Assembly: GCF_015207035.1 (NCBI RefSeq)
Contig: NZ_JADEXQ010000007.1
Span: 42,688-106,687 of the forward strand
Direction: 5' to 3'
Origin: Romeriopsis navalis LEGE 11480
GTDB taxonomy: Bacteria > Cyanobacteriota > Cyanobacteriia > Leptolyngbyales > Leptolyngbyaceae
DNA: 64,000 nucleotides
Made by a program: the position numbers and the translations under genes. Positions 1 through 9,735 of the stretch are shown here, in pieces. The notes under the pieces are model-generated. The model searched no databases. It was not told where the DNA came from and worked only from the letters and a program-made list of their open reading frames with translations. Every line of letters starts with the position of its first letter. Positions within the stretch are counted from its first letter, which is position 1.

Positions 1-1219
1 TCAGCAGTGAACTCCGCATGAACAAATGACCCAGCTTTTCGGCTTTGGTCGTTAAATAGGCTGAGTTGAATGGATTGGCTTCGATCAGCAAGGGTACGCG
101 ATCGACCATTTCCAAACCGTAGCCTTTGAGTCCGGCAATCTTGCGGGGATTATTTGTAATCAACCGGAGTTGACGCACACCCAAGTCGCTGAGAATTTGG
201 GCTCCAACGCCATAGTCGCGGAGGTCAGCAGCAAACCCGAGGTGCTCGTTCGCTTCCACGGTATCCATTCCGAGGTCTTGGAGGGAGTAGGCTTTGAGTT
301 TATTGACTAAACCGATACCACGTCCTTCTTGACGGAGATAGACGACAACGCCTTTGCCGGCATGTTCAATCATTTTCAGGGCCGCTTGAAGCTGTCCACG
401 ACAGTCACAGCGCATGGAGCCCAGAGCATCACCGGTGAGACATTCGGAATGCACTCGCACCATGATCGGTTCATCCTGGAATGTGGCTGGATCACCTTTG
501 ACGATCGCAATATGCTCGGTATCGTCTAAGCGATTGCGGTAAGCGTATACGTCAAATTGGCCAAACTGTGACGGCAACCGGGTAACGGCTTCGCGCTCCA
601 CAAACCGCTCGTGTTTTAAGCGGTAGCTAATTAAATCAGCAATACTAATCAGCTTTAAATCTTGTTCCTGCGCATATTCAATCAGCTCTGGCAAGCGTGA
701 CATTGTCCCATCAGGATTCTGAATTTCACAAATCACCCCAGCTGGCGCCAGCCCTGCTAAGCGAGATAAATCGACGGCGGCTTCGGTATGGCCCGCCCGC
801 TTGAGTACGCCACCATCTTTCGCTCGCAGTGGAAAAATATGTCCTGGACGGCGTAAATCGGCGGGTTGGGTGTTCTCATCGAGAATGACTTGAATCGTGC
901 GGGAGCGATCCTCCGCCGAAATCCCTGTGCTCACACCGAACTTGGGTGAGGCATCGACACTGACTGTGAACGCAGTTTGATTGGGGTCAGTATTATTGGT
1001 GACCATGAGCGGAATATCCAACTCATCCAATCGTTCACCCGTCATCGATAAACAAATTAAGCCACGTGCTTCAACCGCCATAAAGTTGATCATCTCTGGT
1101 GTGGCAAATTCGGCCGCACAGATCAGATCGCCTTCATTTTCACGATTTTCATCGTCAACGACGACAATAGCTTTGCCTAACTTGAGATCAGCTAGCGCAT
1201 CTTCAATCGGATCAAACAC
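1..1219 (-). CDS. ribBA: Bifunctional 3,4-dihydroxy-2-butanone-4-phosphate synthase / GTP cyclohydrolase II (3' end outside window)
   Basis: This enzyme supplies both precursors of riboflavin: the RibB half acts on ribulose 5-phosphate and the RibA half opens GTP. Read on the minus strand, the N-terminal part shows the RibB signature [10 protein letters not shown], and the part near the window edge reads like the C-terminal portion of GTP cyclohydrolase II ([15 protein letters not shown]). The frame runs off the left edge, so the C-terminus is missing. The start is inferred as GTG at 1219, giving [17 protein letters not shown], which resembles the family N-terminus. An in-frame TTG at 1270 is the alternative; neither has a clear ribosome-binding site. 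The gene is divergent from argC. Family identity is secure; the exact start is not. Confidence 0.9.
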   Translation of the reverse strand, partial: MFDPIEDALADLKLGKAIVVVDDENRENEGDLICAAEFATPEMINFMAVEARGLICLSMTGERLDELDIPLMVTNNTDPNQTAFTVSVDASPKFGVSTGISAEDRSRTIQVILDENTQPADLRRPGHIFPLRAKDGGVLKRAGHTEAAVDLSRLAGLAPAGVICEIQNPDGTMSRLPELIEYAQEQDLKLISIADLISYRLKHERFVEREAVTRLPSQFGQFDVYAYRNRLDDTEHIAIVKGDPATFQDEPIMVRVHSECLTGDALGSMRCDCRGQLQAALKMIEHAGKGVVVYLRQEGRGIGLVNKLKAYSLQDLGMDTVEANEHLGFAADLRDYGVGAQILSDLGVRQLRLITNNPRKIAGLKGYGLEMVDRVPLLIEANPFNSAYLTTKAEKLGHLFMRSSLL

Positions 1220-1637
1220 AAGGGATGAGGAAGTAAATCTGGATTCAGTCAGTCTGATTGAGAAATTCAAGGCGGAACACCATTAAGTTTTGTATAGCCT
1301 TATAAGTTCATTCTAAGACCCTATTTTGGTAGTGACCATGGATCAATCACCAGCAGATGCGTATCAGCATGAACTAATTCCTTAACGAGAGTCAAGTATT
1401 GTTTAGAACATTCGATACTGAGGACCTTGAATCTTGACCATAAGGTTTTAGCTAGGATATTCAGTAAATTCCGCACCCGACATATCTACTCTAGGATAGA
1501 TGACACGCGCGGAAAAATAAAGGCCTGTAACGGGAGAGGTGCTCAAACACCACTGATCATGACCGGCTTCCCCTATTGCCCCATCGGCATTACAATGCAG
1601 CAACATTGGTTCAATATTCTTGTTTCTGGTTAAGCAA
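1220..1637. other. Intergenic region between divergent ribBA and argC
   Basis: No convincing gene is visible in these 418 bases. It should hold both divergent promoters. A short hairpin GGTG-CTCAAA-CACC lies about 100 bases before argC. I found no FMN-riboswitch-like element on the ribBA side. Confidence 0.5.
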
Positions 1638-2696
1638 ATGGGTGACTTAGGCGCTGTTTCAGTTGGGATTGTCGGTGCTTCCGGGTACGGTGGTGTGCAG
1701 TTGGTGCGCTTGATTTTGGAGCATCCCCATTTGAAGCTGACCTACCTTGGGGGTGATAGCAGTGCTGGAAAATCATTTGGTGAACTATACCCCCATTTAG
1801 CCCATGCGGTAGATCTAAAAGTCGAAAAAATCGACGTTGATCTCATTGCTGAGCGGGCGGAAGTTGTGTTCATGGGCTTGCCAAATGGCATTGCCTGCGG
1901 TTTAGCGCCCCAACTTTTAGCCAAGGGCTGCAAAGTTTTAGATCTATCGGCGGATTACCGCTTCTGGAACCTTGAGACCTATGAATATCACTATGGGATT
2001 AAGCGATCGGATAATACCGTGGCCGAGATGGCGGTTTATGGTTTGCCAGAATTGTATCGGCGCGAAATTCAGGAAGCGCAATTAGTTGGTTGCCCGGGTT
2101 GTTATCCGACGGCAAGTTTATTGGCTTTGGCACCGCTACTAAAGCAGGGATTGATTGTGCCGGATACAGCTATTGTGGATGCGAAGTCGGGTACTTCCGG
2201 CGCCGGTCGGACGCCAAAAGTGGGCTCCTTGTTAGCGGAAGCCGACAATTCGATCGCCCCCTATGGTGTTGCCCGACATCGACATACTCCAGAAATTGAG
2301 CAGATTGGGGGTGATTTGGCGGGACGCGAAGTCCGGATTCAATTTACGCCGCATTTAGTGCCGATGGTGCGCGGCATTTTAGCAACGGTCTATGGCACGA
2401 TGCGTGATCCTGGCCTGGTGCGGGAAGATTTGTTCACGATTTATAATGCGTTTTATCGCAATGCACCTTGGGTGCGGTTGTTGCCATCGGGGACCTATCC
2501 TCAAACGAAGTGGGCCTATGGGACTAATGCTTGTTATATCAGTGTGGAAGTGGATCAGCGCACCGATCGTGTGATTGTCATGTCCGTGATTGATAATTTG
2601 ATGAAAGGCCAAGCGAGTCAGGCGATTCAGTGTTTGAATATCATGATGGGATGGGATGACATGTTAGGCTTGCCGCAGCTTTCGATCTATCCCTAG
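1638..2696 (+). CDS. argC: N-acetyl-gamma-glutamyl-phosphate reductase
   Basis: ArgC reduces N-acetylglutamyl phosphate to the semialdehyde with NADPH, the third step of arginine synthesis, in the cytoplasm. The protein opens with a nucleotide-binding motif [11 protein letters not shown] and carries the catalytic cysteine in [10 protein letters not shown] (Cys155 from the chosen start). The length of 352 residues is normal for the family. I chose the ATG at 1638 ([13 protein letters not shown]) because the upstream in-frame ATG at 1620 only adds six unconserved residues. It is a single-gene unit, followed by a strong terminator, and convergent with lgt. Confidence 0.95.
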   Translation: MGDLGAVSVGIVGASGYGGVQLVRLILEHPHLKLTYLGGDSSAGKSFGELYPHLAHAVDLKVEKIDVDLIAERAEVVFMGLPNGIACGLAPQLLAKGCKVLDLSADYRFWNLETYEYHYGIKRSDNTVAEMAVYGLPELYRREIQEAQLVGCPGCYPTASLLALAPLLKQGLIVPDTAIVDAKSGTSGAGRTPKVGSLLAEADNSIAPYGVARHRHTPEIEQIGGDLAGREVRIQFTPHLVPMVRGILATVYGTMRDPGLVREDLFTIYNAFYRNAPWVRLLPSGTYPQTKWAYGTNACYISVEVDQRTDRVIVMSVIDNLMKGQASQAIQCLNIMMGWDDMLGLPQLSIYP

Positions 2697-2782
2697 TTAG
2701 ATATTTGGAGGAAGGTTCGTTAACCTTCCGGATGTTCCGTGGTTTGCCCGTAGTAATAAATGGTAGATGCACCCTGACTTAC

Positions 2783-2820
2783 CCCCGAAGGACTTGATCC
2801 TTTGGGGTTTCTCCTTTTTA
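2783..2820 (+). terminator. Rho-independent terminator after argC
   Basis: A ten-base-pair stem (2783-2792 with 2798-2807, including one G-T pair) closes a five-base loop. It is followed by TTTCTCCTTTTT on the plus strand. It lies about 90 bases past the argC stop, in the 371-base gap before lgt. Nothing else in that gap looks like a gene. Confidence 0.75.
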
Positions 2821-3067
2821 AAGGGTCTGCACCTGAAAATATTTCGAGCGGATTTGTCTGGACAGTGGCCGTAGGTTGCGCTTGCGATCGGTAGCACTGA
2901 GTTCAGTTGGAGGATTTCCCAGCTTCACTTTGGCTTCCCGATTGATGCGGCCATCGGATAGTGATGGTATTCGTTAGCCCGCGAGTTGATTCGAGGGCGA
3001 CTCGAAAGTATTGGCAATCTCAATCGGCCACGCTGAAGTGAAAGTTGAATCTGATCCTGCTCATTCG

Positions 3068-3913
3068 CTATTCGCCTTTGATGACATCCGGTAATGGTTG
3101 GCGCTTTCCATAGAGCCACCATAAGCCTGCAGCTCCGATCGTAATGCCGATCGCGCTGACGAGTTGCGCCACACGAATTTCACCGAACATGAGACTATCG
3201 GTGCGCAGACCTTCAATCCAGATGCGACCGCCGCTATAGGCCAGGAAGTAAATGAGAAAAATTGTGCCGCTTTTCAAGGGGTTGGTGCGATCGCGTTTGA
3301 ATAGCCACAGTAAACCGAGGAAGACGATAAAATTCCAAACTGATTCGTAGAGAAAGGTTGGGTGATAATAGGCCACGTCTGCCATGCCGACGGGTCGTTG
3401 CGCTGCCGGAATCAAGAGTTTCCACGGTAAATTGGTCGGTGCGCCGTAGGCTTCGGAGTTAAAGAAATTGCCCCAGCGACCGATCGCTTGGCCTAGTGCC
3501 ACCGCCGGTGCGACAACATCCGCAATCCGCCAGAAAGCAATTTGTTTCACCTTGGCAAATCCGATCGCCGCCAGAATGCCCCCAATAATTGCACCATGAA
3601 TTGCGATACCGCCCTGCCAAATAGCGATAATTTGTTCGGGATTTTGAGCATATTGCGGCCACTGAAAAGTGACGTAATAAATCCGAGCGCAGATCACCGC
3701 GGCGGGGACCATCCAAATAGGTAAATCGGCAATGACCTCGGGGCTGATGGCGCGTCTTGGGGCGAGGCGCTCGATCAGAAACACGCCGATTAACACGGCG
3801 GCGGAAATGAGTAAGCCGTACCAACGCACTTGAAGTGGACCCAAATTAAACAAAATCGGGCCGGGTGAAGTGAACTCAAAGGCGAGGATGGGTGAAATGA
3901 GGAGTTGTATCAC
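3068..3913 (-). CDS. lgt: Prolipoprotein diacylglyceryl transferase
   Basis: Lgt is an inner-membrane enzyme that transfers diacylglycerol from phosphatidylglycerol to the lipobox cysteine of prolipoproteins. The 281-residue protein has several hydrophobic helices. Family landmarks include LQVRWYGLLI near the N-terminus, HGAIIGG in the middle, GRWGNFFNSEAYG and GGRIWIEGLRTDSL near the end. The start ATG at 3913 gives a normal length. A PAS histidine kinase lies upstream on the same strand, about 73 bases away, but no functional link is implied. Confidence 0.95.
   Translation of the reverse strand: MIQLLISPILAFEFTSPGPILFNLGPLQVRWYGLLISAAVLIGVFLIERLAPRRAISPEVIADLPIWMVPAAVICARIYYVTFQWPQYAQNPEQIIAIWQGGIAIHGAIIGGILAAIGFAKVKQIAFWRIADVVAPAVALGQAIGRWGNFFNSEAYGAPTNLPWKLLIPAAQRPVGMADVAYYHPTFLYESVWNFIVFLGLLWLFKRDRTNPLKSGTIFLIYFLAYSGGRIWIEGLRTDSLMFGEIRVAQLVSAIGITIGAAGLWWLYGKRQPLPDVIKGE
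3287..3294. repeat. HIP1 octamer (representative copy)
   Basis: GCGATCGC is the highly iterated palindrome of many cyanobacterial genomes. It recurs throughout this window, mostly inside genes (another copy is at 58114-58121), and the core CGATCG is more frequent still. It is listed once as taxonomic evidence rather than as a local functional site. Confidence 0.85.
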
Positions 3914-3986
3914 GGATAGAACTGATAAGTAGCAGCGTGCTCAGCCCCTAACGATAGCATGGGTGTGGGAACCCCAGCGTGATGCC

Positions 3987-5165
3987 TTAAGCGGCAATCG
4001 GCAGGTGGACTGTGAATTTGCTGCCTTCCGCTTCGATCGATTCGACGGTGATATAACCTTGATGTAATTCGACTAAGCGACGGCTTAGGGCCAGTCCGAG
4101 TCCAGTGCCAATATTGCTGCGCTTGCCTTGACTACGGACATTCTGGCTATGACGACTCGGAATTTGCTGGAATGGCTGGAATAATCGATTTTGCTGATTC
4201 TGGGGAATCCCAATGCCTTCATCCCAGACACAAAGGGAAATCATATTATCGATTTTTTCCGTCCGTACGCCGATTTTGCCTCCATCTTCTGAGAACTTAA
4301 TCGCATTTGTCAGGAGGTTAATTAAGACCTGGCGCAGTCGGAGTTCATCGGCTGGAAGTTGTAACTCTTTGAGGGCCGTTTGATCAATTGTAATGTCCCG
4401 CATCCGGGCTTGTTCGCTGACCAACTCAATGGCACTTTCGCAAACGTCGCGTAAATCCGTCGGCTCGATTTCTAATTCCATTTGACCCGCCTCAATTTTC
4501 GAGAGGTCGAGGATGTCATTAATTAAATTCAGCAAATGCTGTCCACTGCGGTGGATTTGGCCAATGTACTGGCCTTGCTTCAAATTTAACTTACCGAAGA
4601 TTTGTTTTTCGAGGACCGAGGAGAAACCCAGAATTGAAGTGAGCGGTGTGCGCAACTCATGGGACATGTGGGCCAGGAAATCGGACTTCAGCTTGTTCGA
4701 TCGTTCGAGCTCAAGTTCGCGTTGTTTTTGACTGGTAATGTCGCGGACCACAAATGAGATGCCGATGACTTTGCCGGATTCATCTCGGACACCGCTGGCC
4801 GTGATGGCTGTGATGAACGTTTCGCCGGTCGATTTCTTGGCGGTGACTTCACCTTGCCAGGCACTCAGAATAGCCCGGCGGATGACGACGTTTAAGGCGA
4901 GCTCATCGGTGAAAAGTGCGGAAATATAGTAGTTGGTTGGTGCGAGGGGAACAAGTCGAAACAGTCGTTCAGTCGATTGATTGACATACTTTACGCGACC
5001 GACAGTATCCGTGACGATAAAACTGTCTTGTAAAGCTTCAACGGCCCTAGAGAGCAGCATTTCCTTTGATTCAGGTGGATTGCTGCGTGATGTGAGATGC
5101 ATCGGACGATGATTTTCAGTGAGACGATTTTCAGTGGGACGATTTTCAGTAACAGTGTTCAACAT
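3987..5165 (-). CDS. PAS-domain sensor histidine kinase
   Basis: This is a soluble sensor histidine kinase of 392 residues. A PAS domain (about residues 38-145, ending in FVVRDITSQKQ) is followed by a HisKA domain with phospho-acceptor His169 in SHELRTPL. A complete ATP-binding domain follows, with N-box INLLTNAIKFS, G1 DEGIGIP and G2 GTGLGLALSRR. No membrane segment or signal peptide is seen. The first 20 residues are low-complexity repeats (TENRP-TENRL-TENH) encoded by a 15-base triplication, so the functional start could be the later Met22 (MHLTSRSN). No response regulator is adjacent, so its partner and signal are unknown. Confidence 0.9.
   Translation of the reverse strand: MLNTVTENRPTENRLTENHRPMHLTSRSNPPESKEMLLSRAVEALQDSFIVTDTVGRVKYVNQSTERLFRLVPLAPTNYYISALFTDELALNVVIRRAILSAWQGEVTAKKSTGETFITAITASGVRDESGKVIGISFVVRDITSQKQRELELERSNKLKSDFLAHMSHELRTPLTSILGFSSVLEKQIFGKLNLKQGQYIGQIHRSGQHLLNLINDILDLSKIEAGQMELEIEPTDLRDVCESAIELVSEQARMRDITIDQTALKELQLPADELRLRQVLINLLTNAIKFSEDGGKIGVRTEKIDNMISLCVWDEGIGIPQNQQNRLFQPFQQIPSRHSQNVRSQGKRSNIGTGLGLALSRRLVELHQGYITVESIEAEGSKFTVHLPIAA
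5108..5152. repeat. Three tandem 15-base units at the kinase gene start
   Basis: Units 5108-5122, 5123-5137 and 5138-5152 share GAYGATTTTCAGTRR-like sequence. They encode the TENxx repeats at the extreme N-terminus of the PAS kinase if the first ATG is used. The triplication keeps frame. Confidence 0.8.
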
Positions 5166-5682
5166 AAAAACTGGCAGGAACTCCAGCGCACATCTTCGAC
5201 ATCATTAATTACATCCGGGTATGAGTTGTTGGTAAACAATGACCGTCAGGAATTGTGTGATGCAATTACCCTTTGGGGTTGTTGACCTAAAAGACTCATA
5301 ACCGCACAGACTAATAGTCTCTAGGGTTGTAAGACCTGTGGGGTAAAACCCCTCGCTCAACCTGTAGATAGTTTGTCGGAAGGGAACAATTTGGAAAATT
5401 CGTATTTATACGGATAAACCACGGGCCACTTCTGTGCATGGAGGAAAAATACGTAGTTATACGGAGTGACTTTCTCCGGGCATCTACCTATTTGGGCGTT
5501 TGTGACCCGGAAATATTCGTTGCGATTACTGACTTATGTGGAATTTTTCTGGATCGGTTTTTCTGGATTGCACTGATTGCCTTAGATCGGCTGGGGCAAA
5601 ATCAGTGGATTGTATGGAGAGTCTGTAGTGATGAATTCTCGGTGTCTTACTATGGGGAAGCACTTTTCCGATCGAGCACTGT
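5166..5682. other. Intergenic region upstream of rlmN with a twin motif
   Basis: No persuasive gene is seen in these 517 bases; an 87-codon frame at 5438-5701 overlaps the rlmN start and has no recognisable features. Two similar motifs, CGTATTTATACGGA (5401-5414) and CGTAGTTATACGGA (5452-5465), stand 51 bases apart in the same orientation, each preceded by GGAAAA. The second leads into a small hairpin, CGGAG (5462-5466) with CTCCG (5474-5478). They may be control sites for rlmN. Confidence 0.5.
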
Positions 5683-6789
5683 ATGGAATCGCCTGATTTA
5701 GCTCCATTGCCGCCTACCACTGACGCGCTAACAGTCGCGGATCAAGTTGTGGATCAAGCCGCACATCAGTTTTTGGTGGGGGCTTCGGTCCAAGAGTTAA
5801 CAGACTGGATCCAAGCGCAGGGGCAGCCGGCTTATCGGGGGAAGCAGCTGCATCAATGGATTTATCAGCGAGGTGTGCGAGCCCTCACCGACATTACGGT
5901 ATTTCCAAAATCCTGGCGGGAGACGATGCAGGACTATTCTGTCGGACGATCGGAAATTGCCTATCGGGCCGCAGCACCGGATGGCACAGTAAAGTTTTTG
6001 CTCAAGGTTGCTAGGGGCGACATTATTGAAACTGTTGGGATCCCCACTGATAATCGCTTGACGGTTTGTGTCTCGTCGCAAGTTGGTTGTCCGATGGGTT
6101 GTGATTTTTGTGCGACCGGGAAAGGTGGGTTTAAGCGCAACCTCGAACGCCATGAAATTGTCGATCAAGTGCTCACGGTGCAGGAAGACTTTGGGCGGCG
6201 GGTCAGCAATATTGTCTTTATGGGTATGGGTGAGCCGCTGCTAAATATTGAAAATGTCCTCGGAGCGCTGCGATCGTTCAATGAAGATCTCGGCATTGGC
6301 AAGCGCATGATGACGATCTCGACCGTCGGTATTCCGGGCAAAATTCGGCGACTGGCGGCGCAACAGTTGCAGTCAACGCTGGCGGTGAGTTTACATGCTT
6401 CGAATCAGCAAATTCGCGAAGATATGATCCCGAGCGCGCGGCAATATCCAATTACTGAACTGTTGGATGAATGTCGTGAATATGTGCGAATTACAGGCCG
6501 TCGCATCACATTTGAATATATTGTGCTCCACGGCACAAATGATCTACCCGAGCATGCGGAGCAATTAGCCAAACATCTGCGGGGATTTCAGAGCCATGTG
6601 AACTTGATCCCCTACAACCCGATTTCCGAAGTTGACTATCAGCGCCCCTCCGATCGACAGTTGCAGCAGTTTATCAATATTCTCAAGTCGCGCCATATTG
6701 CGGTGAGCGTGCGGCGATCGCGGGGATTAGAAGCGGATGCGGCCTGTGGTCAACTTAGGGCGAGTCAGGCGTTGACCACAGCTTCCTAA
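5683..6789 (+). CDS. rlmN: 23S rRNA (adenine-2503-C2)-methyltransferase RlmN
   Basis: RlmN is a radical SAM enzyme that methylates C2 of A2503 in 23S rRNA and of A37 in some tRNAs. The iron-sulfur cluster motif CPMGCDFC (Cys136, Cys140, Cys143) is intact. The C-terminal methyl-carrying cysteine is in DAACGQLR (Cys355), and the GMGEPLLN motif is present. At 368 residues it is slightly longer than bacterial homologues because of about 35 unconserved N-terminal residues, so a later start is possible. A perfect terminator follows directly. Confidence 0.95.
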   Translation: MESPDLAPLPPTTDALTVADQVVDQAAHQFLVGASVQELTDWIQAQGQPAYRGKQLHQWIYQRGVRALTDITVFPKSWRETMQDYSVGRSEIAYRAAAPDGTVKFLLKVARGDIIETVGIPTDNRLTVCVSSQVGCPMGCDFCATGKGGFKRNLERHEIVDQVLTVQEDFGRRVSNIVFMGMGEPLLNIENVLGALRSFNEDLGIGKRMMTISTVGIPGKIRRLAAQQLQSTLAVSLHASNQQIREDMIPSARQYPITELLDECREYVRITGRRITFEYIVLHGTNDLPEHAEQLAKHLRGFQSHVNLIPYNPISEVDYQRPSDRQLQQFINILKSRHIAVSVRRSRGLEADAACGQLRASQALTTAS

Positions 6790-6794
6790 AGGAA

Positions 6795-6818
6795 TCGCGC
6801 CTTAAGGCGCGACTTTTT
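6795..6818. terminator. Terminator between rlmN and a convergent small gene
   Basis: TCGCGCCTTAAGGCGCGA (6795-6812) is a perfect 18-base palindrome followed by CTTTTT on the plus strand. It starts six bases past the rlmN stop. The minus-strand gene ends just downstream at 6833, so the element may serve both directions. Confidence 0.85.
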
Positions 6819-6832
6819 CGGTTGAGATTGAT

Positions 6833-7045
6833 TTAAGCGACTTTCTCGCAAGTGCTGCTGGGGAAATAGGCTTCGACCACATTGGCCGTGAGCGAACAGC
6901 TAATTAATAAGTAATCGCATTCAGGGCATTGAGTCCGCACGGTGTTTTCATCTTCGATCCAATGGCGTTCGGCCGATCGACTGCCACAGTTGGGGCAGCA
7001 AATATTTTGGGCGCGGATGGGGGAGAGTGTTGTATGGCGTTTCAT
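6833..7045 (-). CDS. Small zinc-ribbon-like protein
   Basis: A 70-residue protein with two CxxC pairs (CPNCGS and CPECDY) spaced about 20 residues apart, as expected for a zinc ribbon. From memory, similar proteins are widespread in cyanobacteria and are sometimes mislabelled as PriA helicase fragments because they resemble its zinc-binding region. It contains no helicase motif. A function in nucleic-acid binding is plausible but unproven. The gene is convergent with rlmN. Confidence 0.7.
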   Translation of the reverse strand: MKRHTTLSPIRAQNICCPNCGSRSAERHWIEDENTVRTQCPECDYLLISCSLTANVVEAYFPSSTCEKVA

Positions 7046-7489
7046 AAAAGTGTTTTGCTCGATAACGGTGTTTAAAAACGGGTGGCAGTCAATAAAGCCA
7101 ACTTAACAAGGAATCACTGCTGGCGCAGGGGTGACAATCGCTAGATAGATACTGTTTTGTAAATTTGGATACAAAATATGAGTATTGCGCATTGGCGATC
7201 CCGAAGGAAATCTATAGGCAATTATCGCGGCTTGTTTCCGTGAGTCTACTGATATTTTAGGGTTTCTTCACCTTTGATTCGAGCGGGGATCGGATCAAAG
7301 GCTTTTGTTACGAAAAAATAATTTTGCGGAACCACTGATCTTTTTAGTGATTTTTAGCACATTAAAAATTCTGAATAAACGTGTTTTTACGCAGAAATTG
7401 CGTTGGAATTTGGTCGATCGTATCAACATCGAATTGTTGAATCCGAAGTTGCTCAGGCGTTTCTGCATTGATCTTCTAAGGTCGAGCGG
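7046..7489. other. Intergenic region, no gene seen
   Basis: These 444 bases are AT-richer than the flanks. Two inverted repeats are present: TTTTGTA (7155-7161) with TACAAAA (7170-7176), and CCTTTGAT (7271-7278) with ATCAAAGG (7294-7301). Neither has a clear T-run. The only sizeable frame, 7305-7493, has no recognisable features and is not called. Confidence 0.4.
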
Positions 7490-8377
7490 CTAAGTCGATG
7501 GCGGTAGCACTGGGACTTGTAGCGTCGGTGATGGGGCCGTGGGTGATGGTGTTAGCCGCGGACGACTCGGCGCTAGCGGACTCGGTGCAATTTGTGTGGC
7601 GGTTGGACTCGCGGGGGGCGCAGAATTGCCGGCGGTGGGATTGGGCGTGGCAACTTGGCAAGCAGCGGGAGGGGTGAGCTGAACGGTCACGGTTTTGGCG
7701 GTTGGTACCTTGACCAGTTGGGAGACAACGAGTTTGGCCCGATCGTTCGCTTTTTGCAGAATGCCTTCCCGGCAGGCGGCATCAACGATGCGTTCCAGAG
7801 CTTTTTTCTGGGCGAGGGTTTGTAGTGTGGGCGCGGCATCGGGGCCCAGACCGAGAAATCCTCGGTTGTAGTCATACACATTGGAGCGACTGACATCAAT
7901 TTTGCTGTCTAGGAGCTGGGGGGCAGGCAGTTGAATGTTGAGTTGATCGCCCTGAACCTGGATGTTAGCCGGTTTGATCTGGCTGAGATCGACGCCTGCC
8001 CGCACCTGACCGTAGGCGACGTAGAGTAACTTAGTTGTACCGAGGACAAACCCACCTAGGTTCGCGTCTTGCTTGGTTGGGACGATCGCTTCCATGGTGA
8101 AGATGGCGGTTGTGAGTTCGCTGGCGTCTTGGACTTGTTTGACGACGACCGATCGCACATCTACCTGGGGGGTGGAATTGCCTTGTTTAAACCAACCGAG
8201 GAGATTGCTAAAAAACTGATCGCCGGTTTTCCAAACCCCGAGAAAAATGATGCCACCAAGCATCATTGAGCCGCCCATGCTAATCAGTCCCAAGCCCCGC
8301 ACAATTGTCGCCACCGTTGACGGCGATCGTCGGGAAACATCAGCAGCAATTGGTTTTTGGGAAATTTCAGAACGCAT
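7490..8377 (-). CDS. DUF4230 family membrane-anchored protein
   Basis: The 295-residue protein has one N-terminal membrane helix (about residues 24-50, GLGLISMGGSMMLGGIIFLGV). A DUF4230-like domain follows, which in this family begins with a conserved response to 'ELTTAIFTMEAIVP'. The C-terminal 60 residues are rich in proline, serine and threonine and look disordered. The topology suggests a small cytoplasmic N-terminus and a periplasmic body. The family has no established function. It stands alone on the minus strand. Confidence 0.75.
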   Translation of the reverse strand: MRSEISQKPIAADVSRRSPSTVATIVRGLGLISMGGSMMLGGIIFLGVWKTGDQFFSNLLGWFKQGNSTPQVDVRSVVVKQVQDASELTTAIFTMEAIVPTKQDANLGGFVLGTTKLLYVAYGQVRAGVDLSQIKPANIQVQGDQLNIQLPAPQLLDSKIDVSRSNVYDYNRGFLGLGPDAAPTLQTLAQKKALERIVDAACREGILQKANDRAKLVVSQLVKVPTAKTVTVQLTPPAACQVATPNPTAGNSAPPASPTATQIAPSPLAPSRPRLTPSPTAPSPTLQVPVLPPST

Positions 8378-8896
8378 GGGTGTGAAGGAAAACAGGGTGT
8401 GCGAGGTCGGACTGCTGACGGCATTGGCAACGTGATCAGGATTGTGCTGCAGTTAAGGACGAGATTTAATTTATGCAGCTCAGGCCAATTCTAGCGGGTG
8501 AAGTTGTCCCTGGTATGTTTTTCTCGATGAAGTTTGTGTCGATTTGAAGGGTGATTTTGGGCGCATGATCAAATCTAACAATAGTTCATTTGAACTTGTT
8601 TTGCCAAGATCCTCTGATTGAAGTGCGACCAATTTCTCGATATGGGGCAGATTTTTTCCAGTTTCCCTAGTCAGGAAGTGAAATCCTAAGGCACAATGTT
8701 TGATGCGAAATGACAATTTTATTCGCCATACTGGTCGGTCTGAATTGACTGATTTTCGTTAAATCAGCTTTATCTGAGAAGCTTGCCTGTCGGGAGGGTG
8801 AGCGTTGCCGGTGGGCTGCTGGTGCTTCTGCCCGGTTTGATTGATTGTCCCGATCTGTTGATTATTCATAAATATCTATTCCCCCAGAAGATTCCC
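8378..8896. other. Intergenic region before clpS, no gene seen
   Basis: These 519 bases separate a leftward gene from rightward clpS. An in-frame TTG at 8783 would extend clpS by 38 hydrophobic, unconserved residues and is not preferred. No structured element is obvious. Confidence 0.4.
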
Positions 8897-9298
8897 ATGA
8901 CTTTGATCCAGCGCGTGGAAAGAGCCAACGACTCCGATTGGGCAATGCGTCCAATGGCGATCCTGATGCCTGATGTTGCTGGGGCTGATGTCGTACAGTC
9001 AGTGCCCGTGCGATCGGCTGTAGATGCTCCAGAGAAAGCGGCGAAGAAAACTTGGCAGCCTTATCCGAATTTTAAGGTGATCGTGCTCGATGATGATTTC
9101 AATACGTTTGAGCATGTATCGACTTGCCTGCTCAAATACATTCCGCATTTGAATGCCGATCGGGCTTGGGCTTTAACCAATCAAGTACATCATGATGGCC
9201 AAGCGATTGTCTGGATTGGTCCCCAAGAGCAAGCAGAGCTATACCATATGCAGCTGGGATGGGAGGGGTTAACGATGGCTCCATTAGAGGCGGCATAA
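8897..9298 (+). CDS. clpS: ATP-dependent Clp protease adaptor ClpS-like protein
   Basis: ClpS binds proteins with N-degron residues and delivers them to ClpC/ClpAP. The conserved core starts at YPNFKVIVLDDDFNTFEHV and contains the acidic D-D-F-N stretch of the substrate pocket. It ends with the typical E-Q-A-E-LYHMQL helix. The protein is 133 residues from ATG 8897, against about 95-105 usual, because of an unconserved N-terminal tail. Divergence in the C-terminus (LGWEGLTMAPLEA) suggests the second cyanobacterial type, ClpS2, but this is inference. Confidence 0.88.
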   Translation: MTLIQRVERANDSDWAMRPMAILMPDVAGADVVQSVPVRSAVDAPEKAAKKTWQPYPNFKVIVLDDDFNTFEHVSTCLLKYIPHLNADRAWALTNQVHHDGQAIVWIGPQEQAELYHMQLGWEGLTMAPLEAA

Positions 9299-9680
9299 AG
9301 TGCGGCATAAAAGTTTAGAGGCGGCGTGAAGTTTGATCGATATTGTTTGGGGTTAATCCCGATTGGGGGCATGCTGAGTATGGTGCTCAACTTGGTGCGG
9401 TGCATGTGCTGCGATTGGTCGAAATCGTTGTGAATTAACTGATTGTCTGGGGTATCGCCGAATTTCAGCAGCATTGTCGCGGAATCTCGCAATTCGTTTT
9501 TTTGTTGTGCAGAGAAGCTGGAACTGTTCAGAAAAACCAAGGAATTGGCTGGCTCTAGAGTATTCCGATTTAGAATCCTCGATAGGTGCGATCGTTGCAT
9601 GTGAAGACGCTAATCGTCTGGATGTTCGTATTTGGTGCGTTGTCAGTATTTAAGTTCCTGGTTGCTGGTTGTGAATAATT
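9299..9680. other. Intergenic region after clpS, no gene seen
   Basis: About 380 bases without a credible coding frame. Just after the clpS stop the sequence GCGGCATAAA recurs (9291-9310 area), a minor local duplication. A long minus-strand frame (9190-9600) overlaps clpS and has no recognisable features. Confidence 0.4.
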
Positions 9681-9711
9681 AGCCGCATTCGTTAATTTGC
9701 GGCTATTTTTT
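9681..9711 (+). terminator. Terminator-like hairpin just upstream of a kinase gene
   Basis: AGCCGCA (9681-9687) pairs with TGCGGCT (9698-9704) around a ten-base loop, followed by ATTTTTTG. It is about 25 bases before the ATG at 9736, so it either terminates clpS-side transcripts or attenuates the downstream gene. Confidence 0.65.
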
Positions 9712-9735
9712 GAAGATTATTGGGTAATTTCCTTG

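Noticed and set aside
5438..5701. 87-codon frame upstream of rlmN
   Set aside because: It overlaps the rlmN start, has no domain or ribosome-binding site, and covers the twin motifs better explained as control DNA.
7305..7493. 62-codon plus-strand frame before the DUF4230 gene
   Set aside because: AT-rich intergenic sequence, no ribosome-binding site, no recognisable features.
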